The position numbers were made by a program, and so were the translations under genes. 64,000 nt of DNA from Septoria linicola (taxonomy: Eukaryota; Ascomycota; Dothideomycetes; Mycosphaerellales; Mycosphaerellaceae), in contig CP099418.1 in assembly GCA_024114885.1 (NCBI GenBank), positions 4,464,001 through 4,528,000 on the forward strand, in the 5' to 3' direction. The notes below the pieces were generated by a model, which was given only the letters and a program-made list of their open reading frames with translations, ran no database searches and was not told the origin of the DNA. Below are positions 54,936 through 64,000 of this stretch, one piece after another. The first letter of the stretch is position 1. Every line of letters begins with the position of its first letter.

Positions 54936-55320
54936 AAATAGATCTGATTATATCTTGTTCATCATCGGCGATGGAGTTTGGGACACGGCGACGGGTATAC
55001 CTCCGAACAAAGTGGGATGACATTGGGGATTGAGTTTCTGGCTGCTGTGCAACCAAGTTTGTAGCTGAACTTCTATTCGTGTTTCACGGAACACACTTGA
55101 ATGCGCATTGATAGTATGCAATTCATCGATGCACTTCAAAGCACGAAAACATGAGCAAGGAAGAATAGTCCTGCTTCAAACGGCCGTTGCTTCATTTTGT
55201 GGTATCTTTGGGGCTGATTCTACATCATCTTGAATGCCTCCGAGCTATGCTCCGTGTACCTTCGCAGAATGCAGTATTCATGCGCTCATTTCCATGCCCA
55301 GATCCTATCATCGTCACAGC
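54936..55320. other. Convergent 3' flanks
   Basis: 385 bp between two stop codons. No gene or repeat recognised. Confidence 0.5.
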
Positions 55321-56121
55321 TTAGATGACACTGCCTCTTCTCGGAAAGTTGACGCCCTCAGTCGCAGCAGTGTCGCAGAACCAGCTCACCCGCTCCGCAG
55401 CCTGATTGTTCACCAATCCACATGGCAGACTCGCGCCTTCCTCCGTCTCAAAGATCTTCTTGATCACGTCCTTCTTTCCGCCACCGGTTGCGACAAATCC
55501 AATCCTCGCAGCATGGACGACCACAGGCAGACTGAGCGTGATGCGCTTCGGCGGTGGCTTAGGCGAATCGTTAATAGACAGAATCCAGGCGTTCTTCTCC
55601 CGCAGGAGAGGGTGGTCAGGGAAGAGCGAGCAGGTGTGCCCATCTGGTCCGCATCCGAGCAGGATCAGATCGAAAAGCGGGAGTTTGACACTATCACGCT
55701 GCGCGAAAATGGACACCAAAGTCTTCTCGTACTGATCGGCGCATTCTTGCGCATCATCGAGATATTGCTCGTCGATTGGAAAGACTTTTGGCTGGCCGAG
55801 TTCAGAGGGAATTTTGTCAAGTAGATCCTCTTTGACTAGTTTGTGGTTGGAGTCCTCATGAGTCAATGGCACAACGCGTTCATCGGCGTAGAAGATTTCC
55901 CACTTGGAGAAATCGGTGGTATCTTCGGCGCTGCCATTGGACGGGGCAAGCAGTGCTTTGGCCAGAGTCTTTGGCAGAGAGCCTCCCGAGACTGCTATGC
56001 GAAAGACACCATCGCGACGGCTGAGTGCTTCATTTTGTGCTTCGAGAACATATTTTCGCAGATTCGGAGCCAGGTCCTTGTCGACATCGGCGAATGAGTA
56101 GAGATTCGGTGGGCGGCCCAT
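55321..56121 (-). CDS. 6-Phosphogluconolactonase
   Basis: An intronless gene of 266 aa from ATG 56121 (MGRPPNLY). The frame has an earlier ATG 24 codons upstream with a hydrophobic stretch that looks like chance, so the inner start is used. It hydrolyses 6-phosphogluconolactone in the oxidative pentose phosphate pathway. Family motifs are FRIAVSGGSLPKTLAKAL, WEIFYADERVVPLTHEDSNHKLVKEDLL, LPLFDLILLGCGPDGHTCSLFPDHP and ITLSLPVVVHAARIGFVATGGGK. Length agrees with fungal SOL-type enzymes. Confidence 0.93.
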   Translation of the reverse strand: MGRPPNLYSFADVDKDLAPNLRKYVLEAQNEALSRRDGVFRIAVSGGSLPKTLAKALLAPSNGSAEDTTDFSKWEIFYADERVVPLTHEDSNHKLVKEDLLDKIPSELGQPKVFPIDEQYLDDAQECADQYEKTLVSIFAQRDSVKLPLFDLILLGCGPDGHTCSLFPDHPLLREKNAWILSINDSPKPPPKRITLSLPVVVHAARIGFVATGGGKKDVIKKIFETEEGASLPCGLVNNQAAERVSWFCDTAATEGVNFPRRGSVI

Positions 56122-56765
56122 TTTGTTTGCGGTGGGGATGAGCAGTATACGGAATAGAAGAAGTCGAATGGTAAAGATGCTTATAGAGGGCAATGCATGT
56201 GATTAAAGGCAACAGCAAGGGAGGAACAGTGTTAATGCGTGCTGCCGGGAGTACTTATCAGACAGTCGCTAGTAGGGTACTCAAGAATGACGTGGCGAAT
56301 AACAATAATCTTTCGAAGCCCACCACGGATAGTCCTAGTCTAGCAGATCCACCAGATGAGGGCAACTCGACGCTGCAGCACTGCTCTTTCAATCGACATG
56401 CATGGCCATCCTGCAGCGATTGCGCCTTGCTCTTGCCTATAGCCACATTTTGCATGAACTCACGCAATTCGGAGAGTTGATTCGCAAGCCGGAAGAGACT
56501 GTGTCAAATGCAGTGTTACGTCGAATGCAGGGTAAGGCCGATTGTGAATCCTTGCTTATCTTAGCGCAGACTCGCGGTGCATTTTTCCTTGACACTGCGA
56601 CAAGACTCGGACCACAATAGCGAGAGGCAAGGACAGAACAATTTCTCAGGCATATTAAGAAAGCTCTTCTTGTCATCCGTGATCAGGCATTGTGCTGCAT
56701 TTCATCGCGAATTCGATACCTCGGATCTGTGCCGCGGAGAATCTACAGACATAACCAAGGACAGC
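56122..56765. other. Divergent intergenic region
   Basis: 644 bp between the 6-phosphogluconolactonase and TPR-protein starts. The open frame leading into the TPR gene has no conserved features before 56766. Confidence 0.5.
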
Positions 56766-58259
56766 ATGGGCTCAAAGCCAAAGCAGTTTACCAGGCCTCC
56801 ACCTAAGAAGAAGCCGCCAAAGGCCGCCGCATTGGTATCGGCAGATGATTACCAAGAAGCTGCCGATTTCGAAGAAGCTGCAGGAGGGAAGCATCGTGCT
56901 GGCGATGCTGTCAAGTCCGCCAGGGCTTTCGTGAGGGCGCTGGAACTTTACGACACTGGAGTTGGAAAGCACCCCAAGGACTTCGATCTTGCATACAACA
57001 AGGCACGCCTGGAGCTGGAGATCTCACAACAACCGGCAATTCTTGAGCATATTGGCGTCGAGGCGCCTGAATGGCTGGAGAGGACTCTCGCATCACATCA
57101 ACATGCTTTGCAATTGAACGAGCAGAATGCAGACATTCTGTTCAATACAGCACAAGTCCTCACTTCTCTTGCGGAACAGCTGACCGAGGATGACCGAGAA
57201 GATGAGGCTGTGCCATTCTTACAGAAAGCGCTCGAGCATCTCTCATCCTGCTTGTCACGGCAAGAGATGATGTATGAGCAGCATAAGCTGGACTTTCCAG
57301 ATCAAGAGGATGGAGGCGTTGCGCTTGAACAGTCCGAGGCCTCAGAAAAGCCTGCTCCTAGCTCGGATGTCAACATGTCAGAGCAGCAGTCGGCGATCGT
57401 GGAGACACCAGTCTCACCTAACGATCTGCTAGACACAGTGTATGCTTCACTATCTGCTTTGACCACTCTTGCGCCTCTCTCCGACGAGCCTGCATTGCAG
57501 ACTCTTGGTGACCTCGCTCGTCAATTGACAGAGTCCAAAGCGCCCAACTATATCAGCTTGCTGCCGTTGGGGGAGCAAGACAGAGCTCGCATATCTACTG
57601 CTGTCAGTCGCGCATCTTTCGTCGCTGCCTATGCAAGTGCTCAATTCTCAATTCGATTGATCGAGCTGCAGACATATATCGAGCGCTTGAACGCTTTCGA
57701 CATTCCTGGCAAGGAGGGTGATGCAGACGCGCTCGTGGCAGAGGCAGAAGCTCGAACAGAGCTGGTGATGTCCACGATTGACCGCTTCGGCGAGTCACCA
57801 GATATACCAGCAACGTTGTGTTGGAAAGAGCTCACCACTTCTCAAGACCTCTACAGCAAAGCCACAAAGCTCACTACAGAGAGTGCACAGGAGAGCAAAG
57901 CAGAGGTCTACAAGTCCAAAGGTGATCTGGAGATCTTGCGGCATCGTCTGATCCACATCCCGAAGACAGATCTCAGTGATAGCACTCGCAAAAGTGCTGA
58001 AACTCTGATCAAGAATGCTCAGACGTTCTACAAGGGTGCCGTGAATCTTGCAAAAGCAGATGGTGACGAAGACGTGGAGGAAGAGTCGAAGCAGAGATTG
58101 GGAGTTGCAAAGGAGATTGCTGCGCTTATGTACGGAGGCGAAAAACCGGTGGCCGACGAGACCTTGATGGAGGCGCTGGAAAGTTGTGTCGAGGAGGGTC
58201 TAGTCAGTCAACAGCTGGCTGAGGCTATATTTGAGGGACAGTCTGCATCTGGTAGTTGA
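56766..58259 (+). CDS. TPR-like helical protein
   Basis: An intronless gene of 497 aa from ATG 56766 (MGSKPKQF), preferred over an in-frame ATG 63 codons upstream. The N-terminus is a Lys/Pro-rich basic stretch (RPPPKKKPPK). The rest is alpha-helical with TPR-like repeats: GDAVKSARAFVRALELYDTGVGKHPKDFDLAYNKA, SHQHALQLNEQNADILFNTAQVL, EDEAVPFLQKALEHLSSCL, and near the end SAETLIKNAQTFYKGAVNLAKADG. An acidic disordered segment splits the repeats at about 180-220. No catalytic motif, signal peptide or membrane span. A scaffold or chaperone role is likely, the partner unknown. Confidence 0.8.
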   Translation: MGSKPKQFTRPPPKKKPPKAAALVSADDYQEAADFEEAAGGKHRAGDAVKSARAFVRALELYDTGVGKHPKDFDLAYNKARLELEISQQPAILEHIGVEAPEWLERTLASHQHALQLNEQNADILFNTAQVLTSLAEQLTEDDREDEAVPFLQKALEHLSSCLSRQEMMYEQHKLDFPDQEDGGVALEQSEASEKPAPSSDVNMSEQQSAIVETPVSPNDLLDTVYASLSALTTLAPLSDEPALQTLGDLARQLTESKAPNYISLLPLGEQDRARISTAVSRASFVAAYASAQFSIRLIELQTYIERLNAFDIPGKEGDADALVAEAEARTELVMSTIDRFGESPDIPATLCWKELTTSQDLYSKATKLTTESAQESKAEVYKSKGDLEILRHRLIHIPKTDLSDSTRKSAETLIKNAQTFYKGAVNLAKADGDEDVEEESKQRLGVAKEIAALMYGGEKPVADETLMEALESCVEEGLVSQQLAEAIFEGQSASGS

Positions 58260-58874
58260 GGCATACGATCACTTCATGCTTGACAAGGAGTATGTTCGTC
58301 TAGGACGAAGCTGTATTGGTCAACCTACAAAGCGGAAGTGACGGAAGGTGTGTGCTCACGTAGAAGTGGTTAAGATGCAGTTCATAGACACGAGCTCAAC
58401 ATGAACATGGTCTCCAACCATTACTTTGTGAATTTTTGTTCCATGCATCGTTGGCGAGTATTGAGAATGAAGAATGCCTTCCATGGCGTCCCAGAACTTC
58501 TTGGTCGAAGTGCTTGGCAAGTCGCGCTGACAACAGAATCCAACACCGAAATCTCCAGAATGTAGCACGAACGACGACTGCTCTGGCGCAAGAAGAGGTG
58601 AGGTGTTTGCATACCGCCGTGCCCCAGTTCAGACCATATTCGAAGTTCTGAAATGTACCATCCCTTCAAGAAGATGCATCGCAAACATATACACCACGCG
58701 ACTGAATCACCACTGAAGAGAAATGCGTCACACTTCGGAGAACGTGTTGCAAATACAGTGATGGTCATAACTCATCTAATTAGGTACGTGTAGTTACACG
58801 TCGTCATCCGAGAGTAGGTCTGGTATCCTACACTGTCCACGGGCATTGGGTATCATCTTCATCCTGTCAATCTC
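58260..58874. other. Convergent 3' flanks
   Basis: 615 bp between the stops of the TPR gene and the acetate transporter. No gene is supported. Confidence 0.5.
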
Positions 58875-60081
58875 TTAAACCTGCTGCTCAGCGCGGGCCT
58901 CGCTGTTGTCGACCTTTCCACGTCGCTCACGTCCCTTCTCGGACCATGGGAAGTGGACGACTGGGAGGAGGAAGAACGAGTTCGATGTGTCGGCCATACC
59001 GGCGAGCGCGTTGTACCTGGGTTGACGTTAGCATTCAATGTTCGTGAACAGCAAGATATTACACGAAACACAAGAGAGACGTACCAAGCAGCAAAGGCGG
59101 CAATGATACCGAAGGCACCACCAGCGCGGAGCAGAGGAATGTTTGGACCCTCTGGAGTGAACATCAAGTAGGCAAGACCCAGCATCAAGAAAGCCAGCAT
59201 CAGTGTGAAGAACAAGAAGCTGAAAGCAACAGTCCTATCTTTTTATTAGCAATGCACTAGCTTCGCGCTGGACTGCTTTCACTTACGATCTCAGGGTCAA
59301 AATCCACAGGAGGAAGGTGAAGATAAACCATCCCATGAGGTAGATACCGAAGGAGTTCATGAATGGAGCAACGCTGTCAGCCTCGAGGGTCTCGATAATC
59401 TGGAATCCACCTGGAGTCAGGATAATCGCAGTGCCGATCCAGAAACCACCGTAGGAGGACAGAGCAGTAGCACTGTCATTTGGTCAGCGACTGTCCTTGT
59501 CTTCACACCTTACACTCTGTACATACCCGAAAGTGTTGCCAACTGCCATCTCCCACATACCAGCGAGAAGCTGAACAAGACCGCCATATGCGAAAGCAGC
59601 ACCGATGACCAAGTTTGGCTCGCTCAAGCCTCGGGTTCCCAAGTTAATGGCCGAAAGCAAGAAAGTGGTGAGAGCGAATCCACAGAGACCAAGAGGAGCT
59701 GGGTTGGCCTACAGATCGGAGGTTAGCGGTGTCTTGGTGGTGGTTGCGTGTGTGCGCGTTGCGAACCGACTACACAGTCAATTTTATATGCAACCACACT
59801 CGTCTAGGCACATCACAACGACCCAACGACATGAAAAGACGTACAAACTTGCGATTAGGATCTACTTTGTAGAGACCTGGTTGCAGTTCACCACCGAAGG
59901 CTGCAAGTCGCGCCGATTCCCCGCTGTTGGTGTGCGCGTGGTACAATGGGTTACCACCGTAGTCGTACGGCTTGCGCTGAGTGGCAGCACCATTGGCGTG
60001 GTCGTGACCGTTCACGCCATTGCTGAACTGCTTCTCTTGTTCTCCTCCACGGATGTCGTTCTGTGCTTGCGCGGTCGACAT
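58875..60081 (-). CDS. Acetate transporter, GPR1/FUN34/YaaH family
   Basis: Five exons (59845-60081, 59527-59708, 59287-59472, 59085-59234, 58875-59016) give 298 aa. The first intron is long for this genome (136 bp). After a polar N-terminus of about 79 residues comes the family signature ANPAPLGLCGFALTTFLLS at the first splice. Six hydrophobic spans follow, including GGLVQLLAGMWEMAVGNTFGATALSSYGGFWIGTA spread over a splice, FGIYLMGWFIFTFLLWILTL and FSFLFFTLMLAFLMLGLAYL. The C-terminus WYNALAGMADTSNSFFLLPV is also typical. Members (Aspergillus AcpA, yeast Ady2) import acetate or export ammonium at the plasma membrane. All junctions keep frame. Confidence 0.93.
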
Positions 60082-62140
60082 GATGATTGTGGGCCTTTTC
60101 GATACCTAGGGATGTCTCAATTGATTTTCTGATAGGCCCTTCAACAATGGGACAGGGTTACAAGCAGAAAGCTCGGAGGATGAGCGAGTGAGCAATCTCT
60201 ATATAAGTAGGCTAAGCTGGCAACGCGGTCCACAATTTGAGAACGCGGCGTACGTTACTCCGAAGAAACATACACACTGTCACCATGGGTGGGGAACTCT
60301 CCTTGCCGTTCTCCAGACAGCGAAGAAGCTAGTGCAAAAGGACTGGAGATGGTATGGAGTCGACCAATCGCGAGCCGAAGAGCAGTGGACGCGGTAGATT
60401 AACAGGCCATACAAATTGCATATGCACAGGCCGATCCCAGCTGTTAGCTCTTTCAAGTCTTGTCAGACTAGAGCAAGCGACCTAAAGTCATTGACGAAGC
60501 TTTGGCGCGCGTTGGACCAAAACGCCTCCTTTGCTTTTCTGAACTTGAGGCTCTGGTACACAATGCACGACCAACCTATCTACGACTCTCATCGCAGCAA
60601 GCAATCGTGAGATTCAACACGACAATAGTCAATCGAGCAGCGGCCGCGGCTCGGGGATCGTCGCGCAAAGATCGCGACAAGGTTCCGATGGACATGATTG
60701 ATCAGTCGACCAAAGAGGAGACGTGCGCTTGGCTATCGAGATGATGCTGTGGAGTTTGAGCATGTGCCTCTCCGCGATTTTCAGCCGCCCTTGACGTCAG
60801 AAAATCAGTCAAGACTTTTGCTCTCGAGACAAGCTCAACTGGCTCGTCGAATGGCGTCGGCCGCTCGCATCAAATGTCTTGGGTGCTCCAGCGATTTGGT
60901 ACTCGAGAACGATTGCACCCACACGCCCTGCTTCTTGGAATCGCATGGCTTTGTGTGCCCACAGCTGTCAACAAAGATCTTCAGTCATGATGTCCAGCAG
61001 CTGAACGACCAGAAGTACCACCACTACTGCTTGTGTGTGCATCCAATGCGCGTTGTGATCAACAGATTCCGGAGTTCAGCCAATTTTTCACTCAGCACGC
61101 GATTACAGCGTTCAATCCTCGGCACATCACAGAGCCGCGCACATCGGATTCTGATGAAGAGGCTCTTCCCAGCAGCCTTGTCGACGAGATTCTATAGTAG
61201 CCCCGGAGACTGGAAGAAATCGTGTCTCGACCCCAGTAATTTTATGGGTCGCGGCATGCACCCCGGTATCGCTGGACGGTTCAGCGGATGAGAACAGCCA
61301 GTCGTTGGAAGCGATGTTCTGTCAGCATCAAGGATCATTCGTATGGCTACAAATCCGGCATGCACAGAGATAGAGTTGCGGCAGTTCCGTCACAGCTTAT
61401 TAGCACTCAGTATACATTAACCGTTTAGCAAATCCGGCTTCAAAGAGTTGACACCGCGTTGTCCACAAAATGAGGTTCAGACAAGCCCGTTCCGCAGGAG
61501 AGACAAGCACCACCAAGCAGACACAGACAGCGACGGCTCCAGACGCGGCACAGAAAGTAGCTGCAAGTTCAGTGCTAAGGGTGTCGAACAGACGTCGATG
61601 CCTCCGTTCTCGGACAGCCAGACCAGAGCCTGTCAGCGCAAATCACTTGTTCGAAGCACTCGCGGGTCGCGGAGCGTTCGTCGGGTGTTGCCAGCTATTG
61701 ACTGGAGACTCCTTCGTCTTGCGCTTACAAGGCTTGTTCGATGTTTGCATTCTCCCGTAGCAGCCACACGGGATGTGTTGCGATCAGCAACGACATCAAA
61801 TGTCCTGATTGAGCCTTGTCTTGAAAGCAACACTGTTGCTGTGCTACAACGTATCAGGAATGTCAGTAGACATGCAATGACTCTCCCTCTCGTAATGTAA
61901 GTCGCAATCGAGAGCCGCACACTTGGCTACGAGCATAGCTCGGAAAGTCAGCAGCGACAGTGTTGGGACTCAACACACAACGGGCGGAGAGCGACCCAGC
62001 AAGATCACAGCTGCTATGAATGGCATCAAGTCGTCTGGTACTGGCGTCAAGCTCCTGTGCCTATTCGATGTGACATGTAGCCAATTGAATTGTCTAGTCT
62101 AGAGTGCGCAGTCGAATTGATGTTGGTCCCCCGATCGGGC
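60082..62140. other. Intergenic, 2.1 kb, coding status unclear
   Basis: Several partly protein-like frames occur, but none makes a complete gene. 60733-60960 has VEFEHVPLRDFQPPL without an ATG at its start, and 61470-61760 is a 96-codon ATG frame with no family. A possible terminal exon is listed separately. I could not connect these by splicing; decayed genes are possible. Confidence 0.35.
61066..61197 (+). other. Possible terminal exon with acidic tail
   Basis: After a good acceptor (caacag) one frame reads FSQFFTQHAITAFNP, then PRTSDSDEEALPSSLVDEIL and TAG at 61195. The acidic Ser-rich end looks like a real C-terminus, but no upstream exon in a compatible phase was found. Low confidence. 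Confidence 0.25.
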
Positions 62141-63132
62141 CTATGCTGCGGTAATGCCTGCAGCGAACATATCCGTCAGTGGGCTGTTTGGATCTCATAC
62201 GATACGAATGTGTACTCACCTCCATCAGCAGTGACCAGCGCACCATTGATCATCTCAGCATCTTCAGAAGATAGGAAAGCCACGAGCTTCGCCATCTTGT
62301 TCAGATCTGCGTAACCTCCTTCCCAGTCACCAACTGCCAAAGGTTAGTATCGTTATGGTTTCCACTGAGAGCCAGCACTCTTACAGGTCTTCTTCATCAC
62401 CATCATGCCATCCATGTTGAAGTCGCCGTTTGCGAGACTGTTGCCAATATTGGTCTGCATGGCACCTGCAGCGATAGCGTTACATCGGATGCCCTTGAGT
62501 CTGTAAAAAGCGGCAGTATTCTTGGTCAAGCCGATAAGGCCAGCCTTTGACGCCGTATATGCAGCACCTGGTCATGAGCGTTCAGTGAGGTTTCTCGTAC
62601 ACTTTTTCCGCACAGCCTACCATTTGCGAAGCCCTTGAATGACGCTACCGAGGCGATATTCACGATCGATCCCTTCTTGTTGTCCTTCAGGAATCCGTTG
62701 ACGGCACGTTTTGTGATCGACATGGGGGCAGTCAGGTTGACGGCGATGCATCGATCCCACTCTGATCTAGGCATCGTACCAGCTGGGTTGAACTTGTCGA
62801 TGACTCCAGCAGAGTTGATGATGTAGTCGAAAGTGCCAAACTTCTTCTCGGCTTGTGCAAACAGATCATCTAGCTCTGACTCTGAGGTGATGTCCGACTT
62901 GATTGCGAGAACTTTCTCCGAGCTGTTCTTCTTGGAGAAGTCATCGAGGAGACTTTGGTTGATATCGCAGATGACCACGTTACTGCCGACGGCGATGAAG
63001 TTCTCTGCTATGGCTCTGCCAAGTCCTCCACCTAGTCAAACAGGAATATGTAAGTGAGAGCTTGACACTACTAGGATACGAGCTTGCGATACCTCCGCCA
63101 GTCACCAGTACGGTCTTGCCTTCGTGTCCCAT
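62141..63132 (-). CDS. SDR oxidoreductase, five exons
   Basis: Exons 63093-63132, 62621-63031, 62385-62567, 62220-62333 and 62141-62157 give 254 aa, the normal SDR length. The cofactor loop VTGGG-GGLGRA is formed by the first splice. Further motifs are VVICDIN, an SDITSESELDDLF helix, INSAG for NNAG, catalytic Ser in VNIASVASFKGF, and Tyr154/Lys158 in AAYTASKAGL, made by the second splice. The C-terminus INGALVTADGG ends in a 17-bp last exon (ITAA). It resembles bacterial-type 3-oxoacyl-ACP reductase or alcohol dehydrogenase SDRs. Substrate unknown. It has no visible link to its neighbours. Confidence 0.88.
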
Positions 63133-63746
63133 GATTCTCGGTTGGAGTGTTGCCTGACTATTAGGCGATGACCTTGGTATGGCGCAAGCACTGACAATGC
63201 TGAATTCTACCGATTGCGTCAACGGTGCAACATAGAAAAGGGCGAGTTAGATTTTACTCCTGCGACCAGCAAATTTACTTCTTAAACTTGACGCCTGCAA
63301 AATTGAGACGAAGTATCTGTATAACTACTCTTATATCCTACTATAGACCTCGTTCCTATCCGAGTTGGAGCTGAGAACGTACGAGACTCAATTTCGGTGC
63401 TTGTTTTCCTTGGCAGCCATGCTGTACACGAGACGCCTTGGACGAGAAGGTCATCTATGCACAGCGTGCACAAATGGGCTCTGTGCAGCTTCTATGCAAC
63501 GATCGAGCCTCTAGGCACGTTTCGTATTGTTCGTATAGGATGCGAACGCTTGGTGCTGCTGGACCAGTCCCCGGGATAAAAATCGCGATGAGGCCTGCCA
63601 AGCTGCTCCCAGCCATCCCATGCAGCTGATCGGCGCCAGCTGTTGCTATCATTCAATTCATCAACAAGGTGCATACGCCATTGCATCGAACTCAGTAGTA
63701 GAGTATCCACAAGTCCGGATTGACAACTAGCAGCCACACGAGCACC
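63133..63746. other. Divergent intergenic region
   Basis: 614 bp between the SDR start and the right-edge gene. Short frames only; no gene, RNA or repeat recognised. Confidence 0.45.
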
Positions 63747-64000
63747 ATGAGGAATCCACTGGATCCGAGTAATAGGCTGCCAATACGTGGTCATGCGCAA
63801 GCTAGATCAGTGCAGGACACGCCAGCGCCATCAATACTGCCTCCAGAAATCACAGCAGGAGCTTCGACACGATCAGGTGGTCCTCGCAATCCCACGAGTC
63901 AACGATACTTCAATCATTCCTCCGCCAACCGCGTCAACACTGATGTAGTGCTAGTCGAAAGCATTCGTGCTGAATACCCTGAGCTTCATCTGACTGTAGT
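63747..64000 (+). CDS. Start of an unknown gene (3' truncated by window)
   Basis: An open frame begins at ATG 63747 (MRNPLDPSNRLPIRG) and runs to the window end without a stop, 84 codons. The beginning is Pro/Ser/Arg-rich and looks disordered; the last residues, NTDVVLVESIRAEYPELHLTV, begin to look ordered. The family cannot be told from this part, and an intron could interrupt the frame. Confidence 0.4.
   Translation, partial: MRNPLDPSNRLPIRGHAQARSVQDTPAPSILPPEITAGASTRSGGPRNPTSQRYFNHSSANRVNTDVVLVESIRAEYPELHLTV

Noticed and set aside
1..64000. CRISPR arrays, bacterial operons, phage or plasmid genes
   Set aside because: None seen; intron-containing genes and fungal families show a eukaryotic nuclear region.

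Overview
This window is nuclear DNA of a filamentous ascomycete (Pezizomycotina). Most protein genes carry short introns (about 48-90 bp) with GT..AG ends and CTNAC-like branch points. The protein families are typically fungal: Zn2Cys6 regulators, an AA11 lytic polysaccharide monooxygenase, an acetate transporter of the GPR1/FUN34/YaaH family, a TGL-type patatin lipase and a cytochrome b5-fused acyl-CoA dehydrogenase. AT-rich repeats show the CpA-to-TpA signature of repeat-induced point mutation (RIP). A Dothideomycete such as a Mycosphaerellales species would fit, but that placement is an inference.

Layout. 1-1.1 kb: end of a dynein roadblock light chain and a SnoaL-like protein. 1.2-2.6 kb: a RIP-mutated element (copy 1) plus a second element tail. 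3.2-8.4 kb: Zn2Cys6 regulator 1, a tail-anchored protein and a myristoylation-type helix-turn-helix protein. 9.4 kb: a tRNA-Gly(GCC) gene with an unusual D-arm insertion. 11.2-21.4 kb: GT90/CAP10 glycosyltransferase, an unknown protein, mitochondrial ribosomal protein uL10m divergent from TRP4, and a large kelch-like membrane protein. 21.9-22.7 kb: a FAM192A/Fyv6-like protein.

23-39 kb is the most interesting block. Two Zn2Cys6 regulators flank myo-inositol oxygenase, a gluconate-type SDR divergent from a sorbitol/idonate-type zinc dehydrogenase, an AA11 LPMO, element copy 2, the kinetochore protein MHF1, an aldo-keto reductase and a decayed inositol 2-dehydrogenase. The enzymes line up with conversion of myo-inositol to D-glucuronate, L-gulonate/L-idonate, 5-keto-gluconate and gluconate. 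I propose an inositol/glucuronate catabolic cluster in which the competing inositol 2-dehydrogenase route has been lost.

39.7-64 kb is mainly housekeeping: cytosolic leucyl-tRNA synthetase, a small mitochondrial-type membrane protein, a secreted protein with a broken frame, HMG-CoA lyase, a patatin lipase with a one-base frame break, a cupin, the b5-acyl-CoA dehydrogenase, 6-phosphogluconolactonase, a TPR protein, an acetate transporter, a five-exon SDR and the start of an unknown gene at the right edge. Exon models were built by hand from splice signals, reading frame and family knowledge. UTRs were not mapped.
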